DNA of 64,000 bases from Dama dama (GCF_033118175.1 NC_083698.1:46665501-46729500), one strand, 5' to 3'. Counted from the first letter of the stretch, positions 48,225 to 61,396 are shown. Notes: generated by a model from the sequence alone, not told the origin. Made by a program: numbers and translations.

Positions 48225-48860
48225 TAAACTGGGGTTCTTGTGACACTTTCCCTGGGTTTGATCATTTGGTAGAATGACTCACAGAGCTCAGGGAATCACT
48301 TATTTATATTTATTGTTTTTTTTTTGGTATAATAAAGGATATGACGAAAGGATATAAATGAACATTCAGATGAACATGTACATAGGGTGAGGACTGAAGA
48401 GTCCCAGACACAGGAGATTCTGTCCCCTTGGAGCTGGGCTACACCACACCCAGCACACCTATGTGGCCACCAAGCTAGAAGTTCTCAGAACCCAGTACTT
48501 GCGGGAATTGTATGGAGGCTTCAGCCCACAGACATGATGGATCATTACCTCAATCTCCCTCACCTCTCCCCTTCCTGGAGGATGGGGCGTGGGGCCAAAA
48601 GGTTCAAGGGTCTAATACTTTCTGGTGACCAACCACTGACCTGAAGCCATCCAGAGTCACCTCATCAGGACAAATGACACTCCTCTCACCCAGGAAGTCC
48701 AAAGGATTTAGTAGTTCTGTATCAGCAGCCAGGGTCAAAGACCAAACATTAGAACAAAGGATCCTTCTGGTGCTCTTATCCCTTAGAAAAGCTCACAGGT
48801 TCTAGAGCTCTGGGCCGGGAACCAGGGACCAACATCATTAGGTATATTTTTTCTATTATT
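48225..48860 (-). repeat. probable LTR fossil, family uncertain
   Basis: GAATGACTCACAGAGCTCAG, GGATATAAATGAACATTCAG and AGGAGATTCTGTCCCC recall an ERVL-class LTR seen antisense; named with low certainty. Confidence 0.45.
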
Positions 48861-50014
48861 TCATGATAGTTGGAGGTGGAGCCTAAATATCAATATTCCC
48901 TTTCTAAAGTTTTTTTTTTTTTTTTCCCAGTTACTCTCATAAACCTGTAATACTAAAAACCATGAAGAAGAATCCAGACATAGGATTGTTTTATCTTGAC
49001 TCTACCCACCGCAGTGCTGAATGGAGGTCAGGACAGTGCAAGCCTCCTCTTCCTGCCCCAGTTTCAGTCAGTAAAAGAGCAAATTCCAAGCCTCTTCAGG
49101 GGTATTTTCATCCCTCCCACTAGTCATGTCCAGATTAGGAAGAGATCTCAGGAAATGACTTAGTCACTGGAACATGGAATGAGTTCCCAGTTTTCCATCC
49201 AAATCCTGTCTCTGGAATCAACTTTCATATGCCTTCTCCCCTTGAAGTCGTTCACCTCACATTGCCTTTTCCTGGGTCAGATTCCTGCCTGTGGCTAGAG
49301 TCACAGGCATGTGAGTGCTATCAGAGTCTAACTTAACTTTTCTCTGTTGGGTTCGGATGCTCATGTGTGCCCCCCCTCATACGACTTTGAGATAAATGTT
49401 TTTAGGGAGCATCCCCCACAGGACTGTGACCTGTACTGAATGGGACCAAGGGGCGTTTTCAGTCACACACCCCGCGACCAGCACTGAGGACTGCTAATCC
49501 AGGATCAGCTTCAGGAGGTTGGTGAGCATCTTACAGTTGGTTTGGTAGCAGATTCATTCATTCAGTAGCAGAGATTCACAGCTTTCTATTATGCACCAAT
49601 CACTGGGCTCTGCCCTAGAGCAGCAGTGGTGATGGAATACACACCCACCGTTCCCTCTCATGGTTTATGGTGTCATCAGGGAGACAGACCAGGAAACGCT
49701 CAATAAACATTCTCTATCTGACGGGTACCTTGAAAGAGCAAGAGTCAAGTCTGTGTCATCACAACTTAATCCAATTCACACTTCTGTGCCAGCCTCTGTG
49801 TTGGAATGGGGATATAAAAATAAAATAGAATACAAACTGTGCCCTTAAGACTTTATAGAATCTGCAATTCCGTAATAGAATCAACTCTGCTCCGTGTTTG
49901 TGGGCAAAACCACTCTCTTCCGGGTACCTTGCCCACAATCTCAAGGGTGTGCTTTATGTATTTACCTACACTCCACCAGCTGAAGTCTGTAAGGAGAGTC
50001 AGTGAAATACGAAC
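48861..50014. other. LAMB4 intron, nothing clear
   Basis: T run at 48909-48926. No exon or confident repeat; TTCATTCATTCAGTAGCAG at 49553 is low-complexity. Confidence 0.4.
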
Positions 50015-50165
50015 CAAAGGTGCCAGTCCCAGAAGTGGCGTGGCTTCCTCCGCCTCATAGAGGTAGAAATTCAAAGGAGCAAAGAAATAGCCAGGCGCTG
50101 GCTCAGTGCAGCTGCGACCTGTGACGTGGGGACGGCAATCACACTGCCCGTTCTTGGGTGAGCAC
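50015..50165 (-). pseudogene. LAMB4: LAMB4 exon: LE5 end and start of domain IV
   Basis: A 151-base exon with a strong acceptor (CCCCTCAG). It reads CSPKNGQCDCRPHVTGRSC, then APGYFFAPLNFYLYEAEEAT, the stretch that opens the laminin beta domain IV, and ends GLAPL. The frame is open. The donor needed to keep the phase is GTTCGT (50014-50009), which keeps G at +5 but departs from consensus at +3 and +4; a better-looking GTAAAT a little downstream would break the phase. I treat the donor as weak, not lost. Confidence 0.88.
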
Positions 50166-50342
50166 CTGAGGGGAAACAAACCCACCTCGTGAAAAAAAAG
50201 TGGAGGTGGGGTGGCAAGTGTAAGATAAGAGCCTAGGGGTGCTGGGGTAAGTGCTCTCTGGATTTGAGTCCATTCTATGAATCCATCAATCAGTCATCCT
50301 GGGGAAGATGTGGAGAGGCAATGGGATCTACAGGTCTGGTCT

Positions 50343-50640
50343 TTTTATTAACTTTTTATTTTGTATTGGAGTATAGTTGATTGACAGTGTTGTTCTAGTT
50401 TCAAGTGTACAGCAAAATGATTCAGCTATACATACACATGTATCTATTCTTTTTCAAATTCTTTTCCCATTTAGGCTATTACATAAAATTGAGTATAGTT
50501 CCCTGTGCTATACACTAGATTCTTGCTGGTTATCCCTTTTAAATACAGCAGTATGTTCATGTCAATCCCAAGCTTCCCATCTATCCCTCCCCTGGCCATT
50601 CTCCCCTTACGGTAACCATACGTTCATTCTCTCAGTGCTA
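50343..50640 (-). repeat. antisense L1 3' UTR piece
   Basis: TTGTATTGGAGTATAGTTGA ... TATAGTTCCCTGTGCTATAC. Confidence 0.75.
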
Positions 50641-51059
50641 CAGGTCTGATCTTGACAAACCAACCCAGATCCATGAAACCCTGGTCACCACTTCTGCCCT
50701 CAGTGGCTCTCTGCTTCTCTAAAAACTGCACAAAGGAGGATACTGGACCTCCCTTTACATGCTGACAGAAAGTTGGTGTTTTAGGTGGGTCAAGTCATAC
50801 ATGTGCAGGGCTATTTCCCACCACCTTGGGAGTCCCAAGTAACAGAACTGTTTTCTCAGCCTCAGAAATACCTGAAGTGAAAGAAATCAAGTGGGCTATC
50901 TTTAATGTCTCAAGATTGCTGCTTTTCAATGCCCTTTGTCTGCCATGGAGTGACTTCACTTCTGACTATCAGCATGTCCTAATAAGTGTGCTTTTACTTA
51001 TGTTATGGAAATGGGATTGAGGAATACTGCCACCAAACTCACTCATTTTACTGACTTAC

Positions 51060-51139
51060 ATGTTGGAATAAGCACCTCCAATATCACAGTCGCAGGGAGA
51101 ACATCCATGGGGGTGATTTTCCAGTCCCCAGTATCCAAC
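51060..51139 (-). pseudogene. LAMB4: LAMB4 exon: LE4 end and LE5 start
   Basis: An 80-base exon (26 codons + 2). It reads VGYWGLENHPHGCSPCDCDI then GGAYSN, with a TGTAG acceptor and a GTAAGT donor. No lesion is visible. Its phases join exactly to the exons at 53658 and 50165. Confidence 0.88.
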
Positions 51140-51369
51140 CTACAAACAGAAAATACTCAGTTGATTCCACTTGTGAAGATACCTGCTTCTCTGAAGTATG
51201 GCATTAATATTAAAAGCACTACAAGTCAGTTGTCGACAGTAAACAGCCACGGGGCCTGAACAATCACACAGCAGCCTGCTTGCCTACACCCTTGATAATG
51301 ATCTTCTAAAAGTAAACATCTCCTATTCCCAGGACTCAAATGAAGAGGACAGGTAGGTTGTCTATGTAT

Positions 51370-51572
51370 TGCTTCGAGGGGAATTGCAATGGATAATCAA
51401 CAAGGACCTACTACACAGCACAGGGAAGTCTATTCAATATTCTGTAAAAACCTAAAAGAGAAAAGAATCTGAAAAAGAACAGATATAGGTATAACTCAAT
51501 CACTTTGCTGTATACCTAAAATACAACATTGTAAATCAACTATACTCCAATTAAAAAAAAAAAAAAAAAAGA
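51370..51572 (+). repeat. L1 3' end with poly(A)
   Basis: TACTACACAGCACAGGGAAG ... CTATACTCCAATT and an A run of about 18. Confidence 0.85.
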
Positions 51573-53436
51573 AATGCAATAGAAACCTCACTGTTCCTCT
51601 GACAGCACCAATTTTAGCTTCAAGCTGGGTTGTTTAAGGACAGTCAGGAGAAATTCTTCAGCTAGCCTACTTGCAACTGTTAGCATAAAACCAATGGAGT
51701 CCCTTACTATAAAACCCCTAGGGATTTTTACTTCCACACTACAGCAATGTTTTTGAGTTAAAAAAAAAAATCATTCAGCTGATAGTGAGATCTTGTATGA
51801 ATTATCACCGTTCAGTAGGATTGCTTACTTATAAATAATTGTTTTGGCATAACAAACTCTCCCCATGTGAGAGATCCAACTCTTTTCTTCAAGACTTTTC
51901 TCATCATTGCAACATCTTGACCTTTATTCGATATAAACAGCTGGTGAGATACAAACAACTACTTCTCAATTCTGACGTTTACTATAAAAGACTCAGAAAA
52001 AGACTCCCCTGCTCAAATATCTATTTAACAAGCTTAGGTGAAACTAAGATCTAGGTTGGCATGGAATTCTCATTTGAAATGGGTTTGTTAAGTATTCATA
52101 TGTTTTGTTGTTATCTTGGTACAATTTTATGCCCAGTTTTACTCAAACAGATTTATTTTAAACATTAAAAGTTGACACAGTTTGTTACATAACACAGCTA
52201 AGGGCTTTTGAAATCCTTTTTCCCCCAAACCAAACTTCAGTTTAGGCAAAAGCAATGTGAACTGAGCTGCTTTACTCAGGCTGGGGTAGTGAGACCCCCC
52301 GCGAGGCAGCACACCATCAGCAGATCTGCGTGGGGCACCAAGCAGATGGCTTGGCTCAGCCATGATGGACAAGATTCCCCAGTAGTGGCCCCTGCTCAGT
52401 TATTTTCCTTTTGCAAGAACAATGGCAGTTAACTAGCTGAGAAAAAAAGTCAGGCCGAGTCTAAGGTTTGTCTGCAATGATCTGATGTGGTGTCTCCGTT
52501 GACCTATTCACTAGCTCTACACTCCTTTTTTGTATTGCCCATTCATGGTCATGGAACTTGGCACAGCTCACCTTCCAACGTGAAACTTCTAGATGACCTG
52601 TCCTGTGGTAGAGTTTCCTTTTAGTATTTTCTCCTTGCTTTCTTTTCCCTCCTCCTCTGCCTCATACCCATGTGTTTTCAGTAAAGCGACTTATAATATT
52701 AGCACAAACTATGTTGTAACAGACATATGTTTCTTATTTACCAGCTACATGTCTTCAGACACATCAAGGTCACTGTTCTTTTATTAGGTTAAGTTTTTGT
52801 TTTTTCTTTCTAAAATGTCACGGTGGGCTGCCAAGTTTGGAGGACAAAGTAAAGAGCTGGGTTTTTAACTCTCTAAATGCATGACACATTTCTTATGGCG
52901 GGAACATGTTTTATTTTGTTAATTTGAGACATACATGCTCATGTGTGTAATAGAGTCTGTGAAAAATCCAAGGGTTTATTTCCCACAGGAATCTACAATA
53001 CATTTAAACTTGATTTTTTTTTTTTTTAATGAGCTCGTCCAAAAATAACTTTAGGCAAGAGGGGTAGGGGTGGAAAACTGATTGTATATTAAAAGACTCC
53101 ATGACCTGGTGGCCTTAACAAGCGGTTGGGGGGGGGGGGGCAGCGGCAAATAAATGCTCTTATACTCTATTGCTTGCACTTCCAGGAGAAGAGTGGATAA
53201 AACTATTGTCTGGGTTGGTTCAGATCCATTGGGTAAAAGTGCTGGTAAATGTTTAACTACTAGCTTTCTGCAGAAAGACAGGGGCTGATTTCCAGTGTTT
53301 GCTGACTTCTGCAGTGTAAATACTTTTACCATAGGAGTACTGAAATACAATAGGGCAAGGAAAATGATCAACAAGACCAAGTCTCTTCTCGGCAATGGCC
53401 GTAGGAGACCACATCACTCCCTAAAGAGGGCGATTT
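51573..53436. other. LAMB4 intron, nothing recognised
   Basis: No element assigned. T run at 53017-53028 and G run at 53127-53139. Confidence 0.4.
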
Positions 53437-53628
53437 TGTGCTCAGTCATGTCCAACTCTTTGTAGCCCCCCGTCAGGCTCCTCCGTCCCTGGGGATTCTC
53501 CAGGCAAGATTACTGGAGTGGGTTGCCATGCCCTCCTCCAGGGGATCTTCCCAACCCAGGGATCAAATCCAGGCCTCCCACGTTGCAGGTGGATTCTTCT
53601 ACCATCTGCGCCACCAGGGAAGCCCCCC
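53437..53628 (-). repeat. Bov-tA SINE
   Basis: GCTCAGTCATGTCCAACTCT ... CGCCACCAGGGAAGCCCCC, close to the donor of the LE4 exon. Confidence 0.92.
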
Positions 53629-53657
53629 TAAAAGGGGAATCAGAGGCAAATACATAC

Positions 53658-53767
53658 AGTGCATTCTTCACAGCGTAGTCTGGCAGCAAATGACTGACAC
53701 AAGCATTGGCCTGTATCCACATCACAGGGCAAGAGCGGCAGGCTCCCAAGGGGGTGACAGGCGCAGG
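53658..53767 (-). pseudogene. LAMB4: LAMB4 exon: N-terminal part of LE4
   Basis: A 110-base exon with TTTCAG acceptor and GTATGT donor. It reads CACHPLGSLPLLPCDVDTGQ and ends CEECT. The frame is open and phases fit the neighbouring exons (starts with two bases, ends at a codon boundary). A Gly expected in the VTG turn is Arg, a change an active gene might not tolerate, but no truncating lesion is present. A Bov-tA SINE begins about 30 bases downstream of the donor. Confidence 0.88.
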
Positions 53768-54309
53768 CTGAAAGCACATCGTACATAGTAGTTCTCATTC
53801 TGACTTCTTCACACTGGTAAACCTTATTAGCTTACACTGAGCTAAACGTGGCCACGAGAACCCTGAGCAGCCTGCCCTGTCAAGTTCACTGTCTGCCTGG
53901 CCGCACCACTATTGTACTTCATTCAACTTTCCCCAGGAAAGCCAATGCCAGACACGTTCAGAGCCCTCATGCGGTTCTACCGGGCGCCAGCTAGGAGGAG
54001 ACAAGAGGTCATACATGTTGGGAAATGGGGCACAGTTCTAAGTGATGCTGGCTGGATCAAGTGATTAGGGGCAAGGGTTTCTGAGCGTCATGGATGTTAC
54101 TAATGGCTCCCTCTCTGGCAGATGCCATCTATTATAATCCTTTCTCTCCTCTTTTTTAGCGCCTCTTTACTTTTTTCTTTTTCTTTCTCTCTCTCTCCTC
54201 TTTCTCTTCCACTCATAGATGTTGCTGAGCTCTGTTCATGTTGTGAAGGCTAAGAAATTGTGCAACCAGAGCAAGATAGGTATTTTCCCTGCTGAATCTG
54301 CTACAGGAA

Positions 54310-54665
54310 AAGCTAATGTGCTTGGAAACAGCCCAAATGTCCTTCAACTGATGAGTGGATAAATAGTGGTATATCCAAACAATGGAATATTATTTACCAA
54401 TGAAAAGATATGAAGTTGCTACAACATGGATAACACTTGAAAATACTGTGGTAAGCAAGAGAAGCCAGACACAAAACACCACACATTATGTGATTCCCCT
54501 TTATGAAATGTCCACAATAGGCAAATCTATAGGAACAGAAGCATCGCTGGCTCAATGGACGTAAATTTGAGCAAACTCTGGGAAATAGTGGAGGGCAGAA
54601 GAGACTGGCATGCTACAGTCCATGGGGTCACAAAGAGTCAGACACAACTTAGTGAGCGAACAACA
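54310..54665 (+). repeat. L1 ORF2 end followed by a Bov-A fragment
   Basis: CCCAAATGTCCTTCAACTGA and ATATTATTTACCAATGAAAA are L1; from about 54545 TGGCTCAATGGACGTAAATT and CACAAAGAGTCAGACACAAC are the BovB/Bov-A 3' part. Confidence 0.82.
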
Positions 54666-54725
54666 TAGAAACATAAAGTAGATTAGTGCTTGACTACAGC
54701 TGGTGGGATGGGAGGTGGTAGCTGG

Positions 54726-55375
54726 AGTGTTTCTTTTCTTCTTTATAGTAAAATACATATAACAAAAACTTTACCATCTTCACCATTTTTAAGTATATAG
54801 TTCAATAATGTTACGTACACTAACATTGTTGTGCAACCAATCTCTAGAACTCTTCATCTTGCAAAACTGAAACTCTGTATCATTAAATACCATCTCTCTA
54901 TTCCTCCTTCCTCCCCTTAAGCCCTTGGCAACCACCATTCTATGTTCTGTTTCTATGGATTTCACTTAACAAAATGCTATAAAGTTTCATCCATGTTGTA
55001 GGATGGATCAAGATTTCCCTTCTTTTTCAGGCTGAATAATATTCCATCATGCATACATATCACATCTTGTTTATCCATTCATTCATCAATGGATACCTGG
55101 GTTGCTCCCACCTTTTGACTGTTGTGAATAGTACTTCTATTAACATGGGCATGCAAATCATCTTTAAGATGCTGCTTTCAATTTTGAGGGTATATAACCA
55201 GAAATAAGAGTATGGCATTTCTTTAAGGTAATGAGAATGTTCTAAAATGGATTGTAGTGATGGTTACACACTCTGAATATACTACAAATCACTGAATTGT
55301 ATACTTTAAAAAGTGAATTGTATGGCATGTGAATTATATGTAACTAAATCTTTGACAAAAGAAAAATCAAAACAA
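54726..55375 (-). repeat. antisense L1, then a sense L1 3' UTR piece
   Basis: AGTAAAATACATATAACAAA ... CTGAATAATATTCCATCATG is antisense L1; from about 55228 GAGAATGTTCTAAAATGGAT and GAATTGTATACTTTAAAAAG are sense. Confidence 0.75.
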
Positions 55376-56181
55376 AACCCAGTTTTGGCCCATTTCTTGG
55401 AGGACATAATGTTAGTCAGCAAACCAGCGTAAATGCCTGGAGTACTGAGAGGTATACTGGGAAACTGGCTTAGCTATATAATTAATTACCCTGAAATTAA
55501 ATTTTACATCAAACCCCAAAAGAAGAGCATTTAAAAAATAGAATGATTCGTCATGCTGCTATCTAAACATGCAAATAATCCACAGTTCCTTATATGGGTA
55601 TAATCCAGAGCATGACACTGTGATCAAAGGGAAACGATTAACCCAGACTCTCTGAGGAATCAGCAGCTCTCTGAGACCCCAGGCAGCCTTAAATTTCTGT
55701 GATCCTAGAGCCAAGGGGCTCCCCACTTGGCCCCCCAAAACTCTGCAGTTATTTCTATTTTCCCATGACTCCATTGCTTCTTTTTTCCCCCGACTTGAAA
55801 ATTGCCTAAGAAGTCATCAATCTACACAAAAATGCATAATGTAGTTTAACAAACTTGTAGAACGGAATCCTGGTGGAGGATTTTTCTTTTTTAATTTAAA
55901 GGTTTCATAAAGGCATTCAATTTCTTGGCAGTTATGCTGCGTTTGCTCCAGCAGTGAAAATCTGAGCGCCCCCTGCTGGTTCTTGATGATAAACTCAGCA
56001 AACCACCTAAAATAGTTCTCCACTAATTCACTAAAATTTGTGAGAGGTTTTGTATCACTAAGAAAAGTATCCAGAGAATGCTGGGACTCAAGTATTTACA
56101 ATGACCAAATGTTAGCACTGACAGGGGCAGCTCCAAGCCTCAAAATGCATTCAAGGTGACGACCAGCCGCTGCTGACTTAC

Positions 56182-56361
56182 ACTGACAGCCAAGGGGGTC
56201 CGCGGCGCTCAGTCCCTAGTGGTTTGGCTTGCATCTGTCGCATTTTGCTCCTTCCACGTTCTCCTTACACAGGCATCCGCCGGTCACAGACCCCAAGTCA
56301 GGATCAGAGTGGCTCACACAAAGCCCACCCGAAATGGTCCCATCGGGGTCACACTCACAAG
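56182..56361 (-). pseudogene. LAMB4: LAMB4 exon: LE3, with in-frame TAG
   Basis: The exon has 180 bases (2 + 59 codons + 1), the same codon count as I recall for human LAMB4. It has a CCCCAG acceptor and GTAAGT donor. It reads ACECDPDGTISGGLCVSHSD and then GAKCDRCKPNH followed by TAG at 56216-56218, where a Tyr codon is expected before the Gly-Leu-Ser stretch; the frame then continues to LGCQ. The exon is symmetric, so skipping it would keep the frame while removing LE3. The nonsense codon would end the protein before the nidogen-type and coiled-coil regions. Confidence 0.92.
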
Positions 56362-56644
56362 CTGGGGACACAGAAGTGCATTATCTTAATGAACTGCAAG
56401 TTGTGGGAACCCTGAAATAGAAGCATACTGCTTTACCTTCACTAGAACTGTTTTAGTTGTTTGAATACAATAAATGTGTTTGAATAATTAAACCAGTGAG
56501 CAAGGGCTGCTCGGGTATGTCTCCCATATCTCAGAACTAGAAAAATGTTGAATAATACATAAATATATTTTTGAAAGAATTTTAAGTGATTCTAAAGGAA
56601 GACGACCAGAGAAAGTCTATTATGAAAGCTAGATGTTAAGAATA

Positions 56645-58180
56645 GATTGATGAAAAAAAGCAACAAACCATAAAATTTATATGGACCACATACAACCCTG
56701 AAGAGCCAAAGCAATCTTAAGAAAAGAACAAAGCTGGAGCTACCATGCTTCCTGATTTCAAATTATATTACAAAACAATAGCAATCAAAAGGGCATGGTA
56801 TTGGCATAAAAATAAACCTATAACCCAGTGGAACAGAACAGAGGGCCCAGTGACAGACCCACACATGTATGGTCAACTAATTTATGACAAAGAAGTCAAG
56901 AATATATGCCCAGGAAATGCCAGTCTCTTCAATAAAAGATGTTGGGAAGACTGAACAGCCATGTGCAAAAGAAAAAACTGGATCCCTCTCTTCCACCATT
57001 CGCAAAAATTAATTCAAGATGGACTGAAGATTAGAATGTAAGATCTTAAACCAGAAAACTCCTGGACGAAATCACAGGCAGCAGACTTCTTAATATTGGT
57101 CCTAGCAATGATTATTTGCATTTGAAATCAAAACCAAAGGCAAACATAAGGAAAAATAAACAAGTGGTACCATGTCAAACTAAAAAGCTTCTGCCCAGAA
57201 AAGGAAACCACCCACAAAAGGAAGAGGCAATCCTCTGACAAGGAATAACAAGGGCAAGAAATAACAAGTGTTATCAAGGATGTGAAGAAAAGGGAACTTT
57301 TTTGTACTGTTGACGGGAATGTAAATTGGTACAGCCACTATGGAAACCAATATCGAGGTTCCCCCCAAATAAAAAACATGAAATACCCAGAAATTCCATT
57401 GCTAGGTACTTATCTGAAGAAAATGAAAACACTAATTTAAAAAGATACATGAACTCTATGTTCATTGCAGCATTCTTTACAATAGGCAAGACATGGAAGC
57501 AGCTTAAGCAATCAATTGATAGAATAAAGAAATATACCACATTGTGTATATTTACACAATGGAATACTATACAGTCACAAAAAGAATGAATTCTTGCCTT
57601 TGGGGCAACATGGATGGATTTTGAGGGCATTATGCTTAGTGAAATAAGGCAGACAAAGACAAATACCACATGATCTCACTTACATGTAGAATCTCAAAAA
57701 AATCCCCAAAGCAAACTCATAGTTACAGAGGTGGGGATGAGAGAGATGGGTGAAGGTAGTTAAGAGGCACAAATTTCCAGTTATAGAATAAATAAATCAT
57801 TACTGTAATGTACAGCATGGTGAACATAGTTAATAGTGTATCCTGCATTTGAAAGTTGCTAAGAGAGTAGATCTTAAAAGTCCTCATCACAAGGAAAAAA
57901 GTTTAACTATGTGTGGTGATGAATGACAACTAGACTTACTGCAGTGATAATTTTGCAATGTATACAAACATGAGTCACACTGTATACCTGAAACTGATAA
58001 AATGTCATATATCAATTATATCTCAGTTAAAACATCAGATTGATTATTTTAGGGGTGATGAAAATATTGTGGAGCTAAGTAGGGGTAGTGGTTGCAAAAC
58101 ATTGTGCCAGTGAACTGTGTACACTTTTAAATGGTTAATTTTATGTTATATGAATTTCACCTCAATTTTTAAAAAGATTT
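56645..58180 (+). repeat. L1 ORF2 and 3' UTR, degraded
   Basis: Translated MLPDFKLYYKTIAIKRAWYW and MNSMFIAAFFTIGKTWKQL are L1 ORF2; the 3' UTR includes ATGTAGAATCTCAAAAAA and ends in A/T-rich sequence. Frames are broken. Confidence 0.88.
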
Positions 58181-60020
58181 TAAAAAGACTCTAAAGGTGA
58201 AAATAAGGTCAAGAGATAAGTAAGAGTGGGATGGTGTAATGAAATATGTATCATATATTTGATTTCATACACTATAAAGGCATCAAGGGACATGATAAAG
58301 AGAAAAAAAATCACACAAAATGTCTACCAAACCTCTGAGATATGGTTGTTAAGAAAGTAAATCTGTCCTTTCCATTACAGAAAAATATGTTACAAAGGTA
58401 AGAGCTATCATTCTTTTTGAGTATTCTTGGAAAGGAGCACCTTCAAGAAAGAAAAAGAGAGAATAAGAAATGTTCAAATCTTCGTTTTAATTTTGGAAAT
58501 CGGTTGGTGGGGCAAAAGCTCAGATGAAGAGATTCTGGAAAATGAGATAAACAGTCATATATAACAAAAGTAACATCCTCCTCCACCTTTTTTTTCCAGT
58601 AGAAAATTCAAACAATTAAAAGAAGGAATGTCATATAAAAAAGGATGCTGATGATATGAGTAATTCCAGTGGGTAAAATCTAGAAAATGTAGCGCTTGAC
58701 CGAGTATAAGAAAGAAGAGTTGGGGCTGCCCAATACAGCAGGAGCCTTCTTATCATTGGAGGTCTGGTTGTGACTTTGGTATAGAGGACAAGTGCATTCA
58801 TTAGTAGACATAGATGACCAACAAGGTCATCTTGTATCTTCATGGACCTGTGTTTTCAAGGGATTCCCCTTTTAAGGAAAGCAATAAAGATTTTTAAAAA
58901 ATGAATATCTGGATTCTAAGAAACAATTATGTTAAGATTTATACATGTTTGCTTTGGAGTAATAAAACCCTCAAGTCTAAAGCAATGTTTACCTAACCAC
59001 CATTTAGGTTAGTGTATTTAGGGGAAAAAATTCAGTCAGTTTGGAATCACTGAAGCAAACAGTTGTCTGACGGAATCTTTTGTTTGATTTTCAGTTGTTT
59101 ATTACTGGATTGTAACTGATGATAAAATCTTACTATGGAAAACCAGCATTGACTTCTGTTTAGTTTGGGGAAAAACCCCACAATTTTCTTCTAATTAAAG
59201 CCAGTTGCTTCTAGGAAGGAAGGAACAAATTAGGTTCATTTTAGAAGTAGCCAAAAGGAAAAAAACTCATCTTTATTTGGGAGACACTCCAAAGGGTCAG
59301 CAATGAGTTCCAGAGTATAATTTAATTATACACAGAAATAGCCTTTGGGGAAGGGAAATGGGTAAATGGCCAATAAGTTTGAAATAATCCTGCTTACGGC
59401 CTTTAGAGTAGAAGTCCAATAAAATCTTTTCGGGTCACACAATTAAATTCCAGCAAACATATTATTGGTGGAGGCTACCAAATATTTGTTTCTTCTGTAT
59501 CACATTCAACTGTGTCTTAAATCATAGAAGACTTAAAACTGGTCAACTCTTAGGCCTGGAATCTGAGCATGTAAATATTTAGGCTCAAACTAGGACAGTT
59601 TAGAGAAAATTTATATGAGAATGCTGGTCAAATACACATCATTTGTGTACACACACTTACAAACACATAAACATGTGCTTAGAGAAGCTAAGAAGTCTCA
59701 AAATTGTTTTTTTTTACAAGCTCATTTGCCTCTCCTCGAGAAATTCCTTATTCACAAAGAATGGTTTTTAAATGTCAAATCAAGGGTACTAATTTTCTTT
59801 CCTTCTTTTCCTCCAAAAGCACCATTAAGTTAATACTAAGTGGTTTTAAAGAGCAAGACTCTGGTTGATGTACTTTATTTGAAATATTTGGTTTAGTTAT
59901 TTCCAACCTCTTTTCAGATTCCCAGATTATCTGTTTCTAAACACTGTATTTTCCTGATTCCATCTAAGAAATTTCATCTTCATTTACAAATATAGAGCTT
60001 TATAAACATTAATAAAAGTT
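58181..60020. other. LAMB4 intron, nothing recognised
   Basis: AT-rich, no element or exon found. Confidence 0.45.
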
Positions 60021-60032
60021 GTGTGTGTTTGC

Positions 60033-60070
<38 letters not shown>

Positions 60071-60071
60071 A
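60021..60071. repeat. (TG)n(AG)n microsatellite
   Basis: GTGTGTGTTTGCGTGTGTGT followed by GAGAGAGAGAGAGAGAG. Confidence 0.93.
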
Positions 60072-60436
60072 AGATAAGGGCAGAAGGACAGGGAGGGAGA
60101 GAGAAGTGGATTATGGATTCTGGTAAAAAAAAATGTAGGGCACTTAGCACATCAATTTAAAGAAATATGTTTTCTGAGGACCCAATTCTTTATATTAAAC
60201 AGGGCATGTAAGGTAAATTTCTTTTTTTTTAAGGTAAACTTTTATACAATCAGCTACTTACTGAGTAATCTGAGCAAAAAAAATTCATTTATGCTTATGA
60301 TGTGGATTTAAACTTTAAAATCTAGGACACTGTATGTATTTGGGTGGCTTTTGCCACTGATTTACTTTTGCATAAGACTTCAATTTATATATTATGATTA
60401 TGTAAAGTCTGAAACTGGAGTTTCATAGCAAATCCT

Positions 60437-60645
60437 TCAGACTTCTCAGGTGGCGCAGTGGTAAAGAATCTGCCTGCCAATGCAAGAGTCATGGGTTTGA
60501 TCTCTGGGTCAACAAGATCCCCTAGAGGAGGAAATGGCAACCCACTCCAGTAATCTTGCCTAGAGAATCCCACATACAGAGGAGCAGGGCTGGCTGCAGT
60601 CCATAGGGTCGCAGAGAGTCAGAGATGACTGAGCAAGCACACAGC
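60437..60645 (+). repeat. Bov-tA SINE
   Basis: AGACTTCTCAGGTGGCGCAG ... GATGACTGAGCAAGCACAC. Confidence 0.92.
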
Positions 60646-61021
60646 ATAATACCATTCATCTCAAGTTTGAAAACATGTCAGCATGTATCATTTGTTGATT
60701 AAAAATGTGTGAAAGTGTAAAAAGAAGCAAGGTAATGATAATTGCTAAATATATGAGAGTTTATCCATAGGAAGGAGGGTAGACAAAGAAGAGAAGTGGG
60801 TAGCTAGACTATCCCATTCATAGTGCTGGAGTGTTGTAGTAATATCCTGAAGGTGAGAGGGCAAGATACTATGTTCTGACAAAGCTAGTGGTGGGTATTA
60901 TTTATGTTATATATATAAAATGTTATTTTCTATTATTTTGTCTATGTCTAAAACATTATCTTTTAAAAAGTTGAGATTAATAAAATGAAAAACTTTTAAA
61001 CATTAAAAAAAGAAAAATGAG

Positions 61022-61200
61022 AGACTTCCCTGGTGGCCCAGTGGCTGAGACTCATGGGGACAGGGTTCAATCCCTGGTCAGGGAACTAGATCCCACATGC
61101 CACAACCAAGAGTTCACACGGTGCATCTAACCATCTCACATGCCACCACAACAAAGATTTAAGTATACCACAACCAAGACCTAGTGTGGCCATAAAGATA
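61022..61200 (+). repeat. CHR-type SINE
   Basis: GACTTCCCTGGTGGCCCAGT ... CCACAACCAAGACCTAGTG. Confidence 0.85.
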
Positions 61201-61396
61201 CATTTTCTTTTTTTTAAGGAAAAATGAAACAAGGTAAGTTAGCTTAGCAAAGCTGAGTCATCTACAGCCAAATGCTATAGCTGATCTCCCTACTTAATTA
61301 CTTCCCTGAGCTGACACTGCAGGTGCTTGTGGCAGCTTCTGAAACTATTGTCCCCTTCTGGTTGAATCCAGAAGAGTTTCCTAATTCATCAGTATT

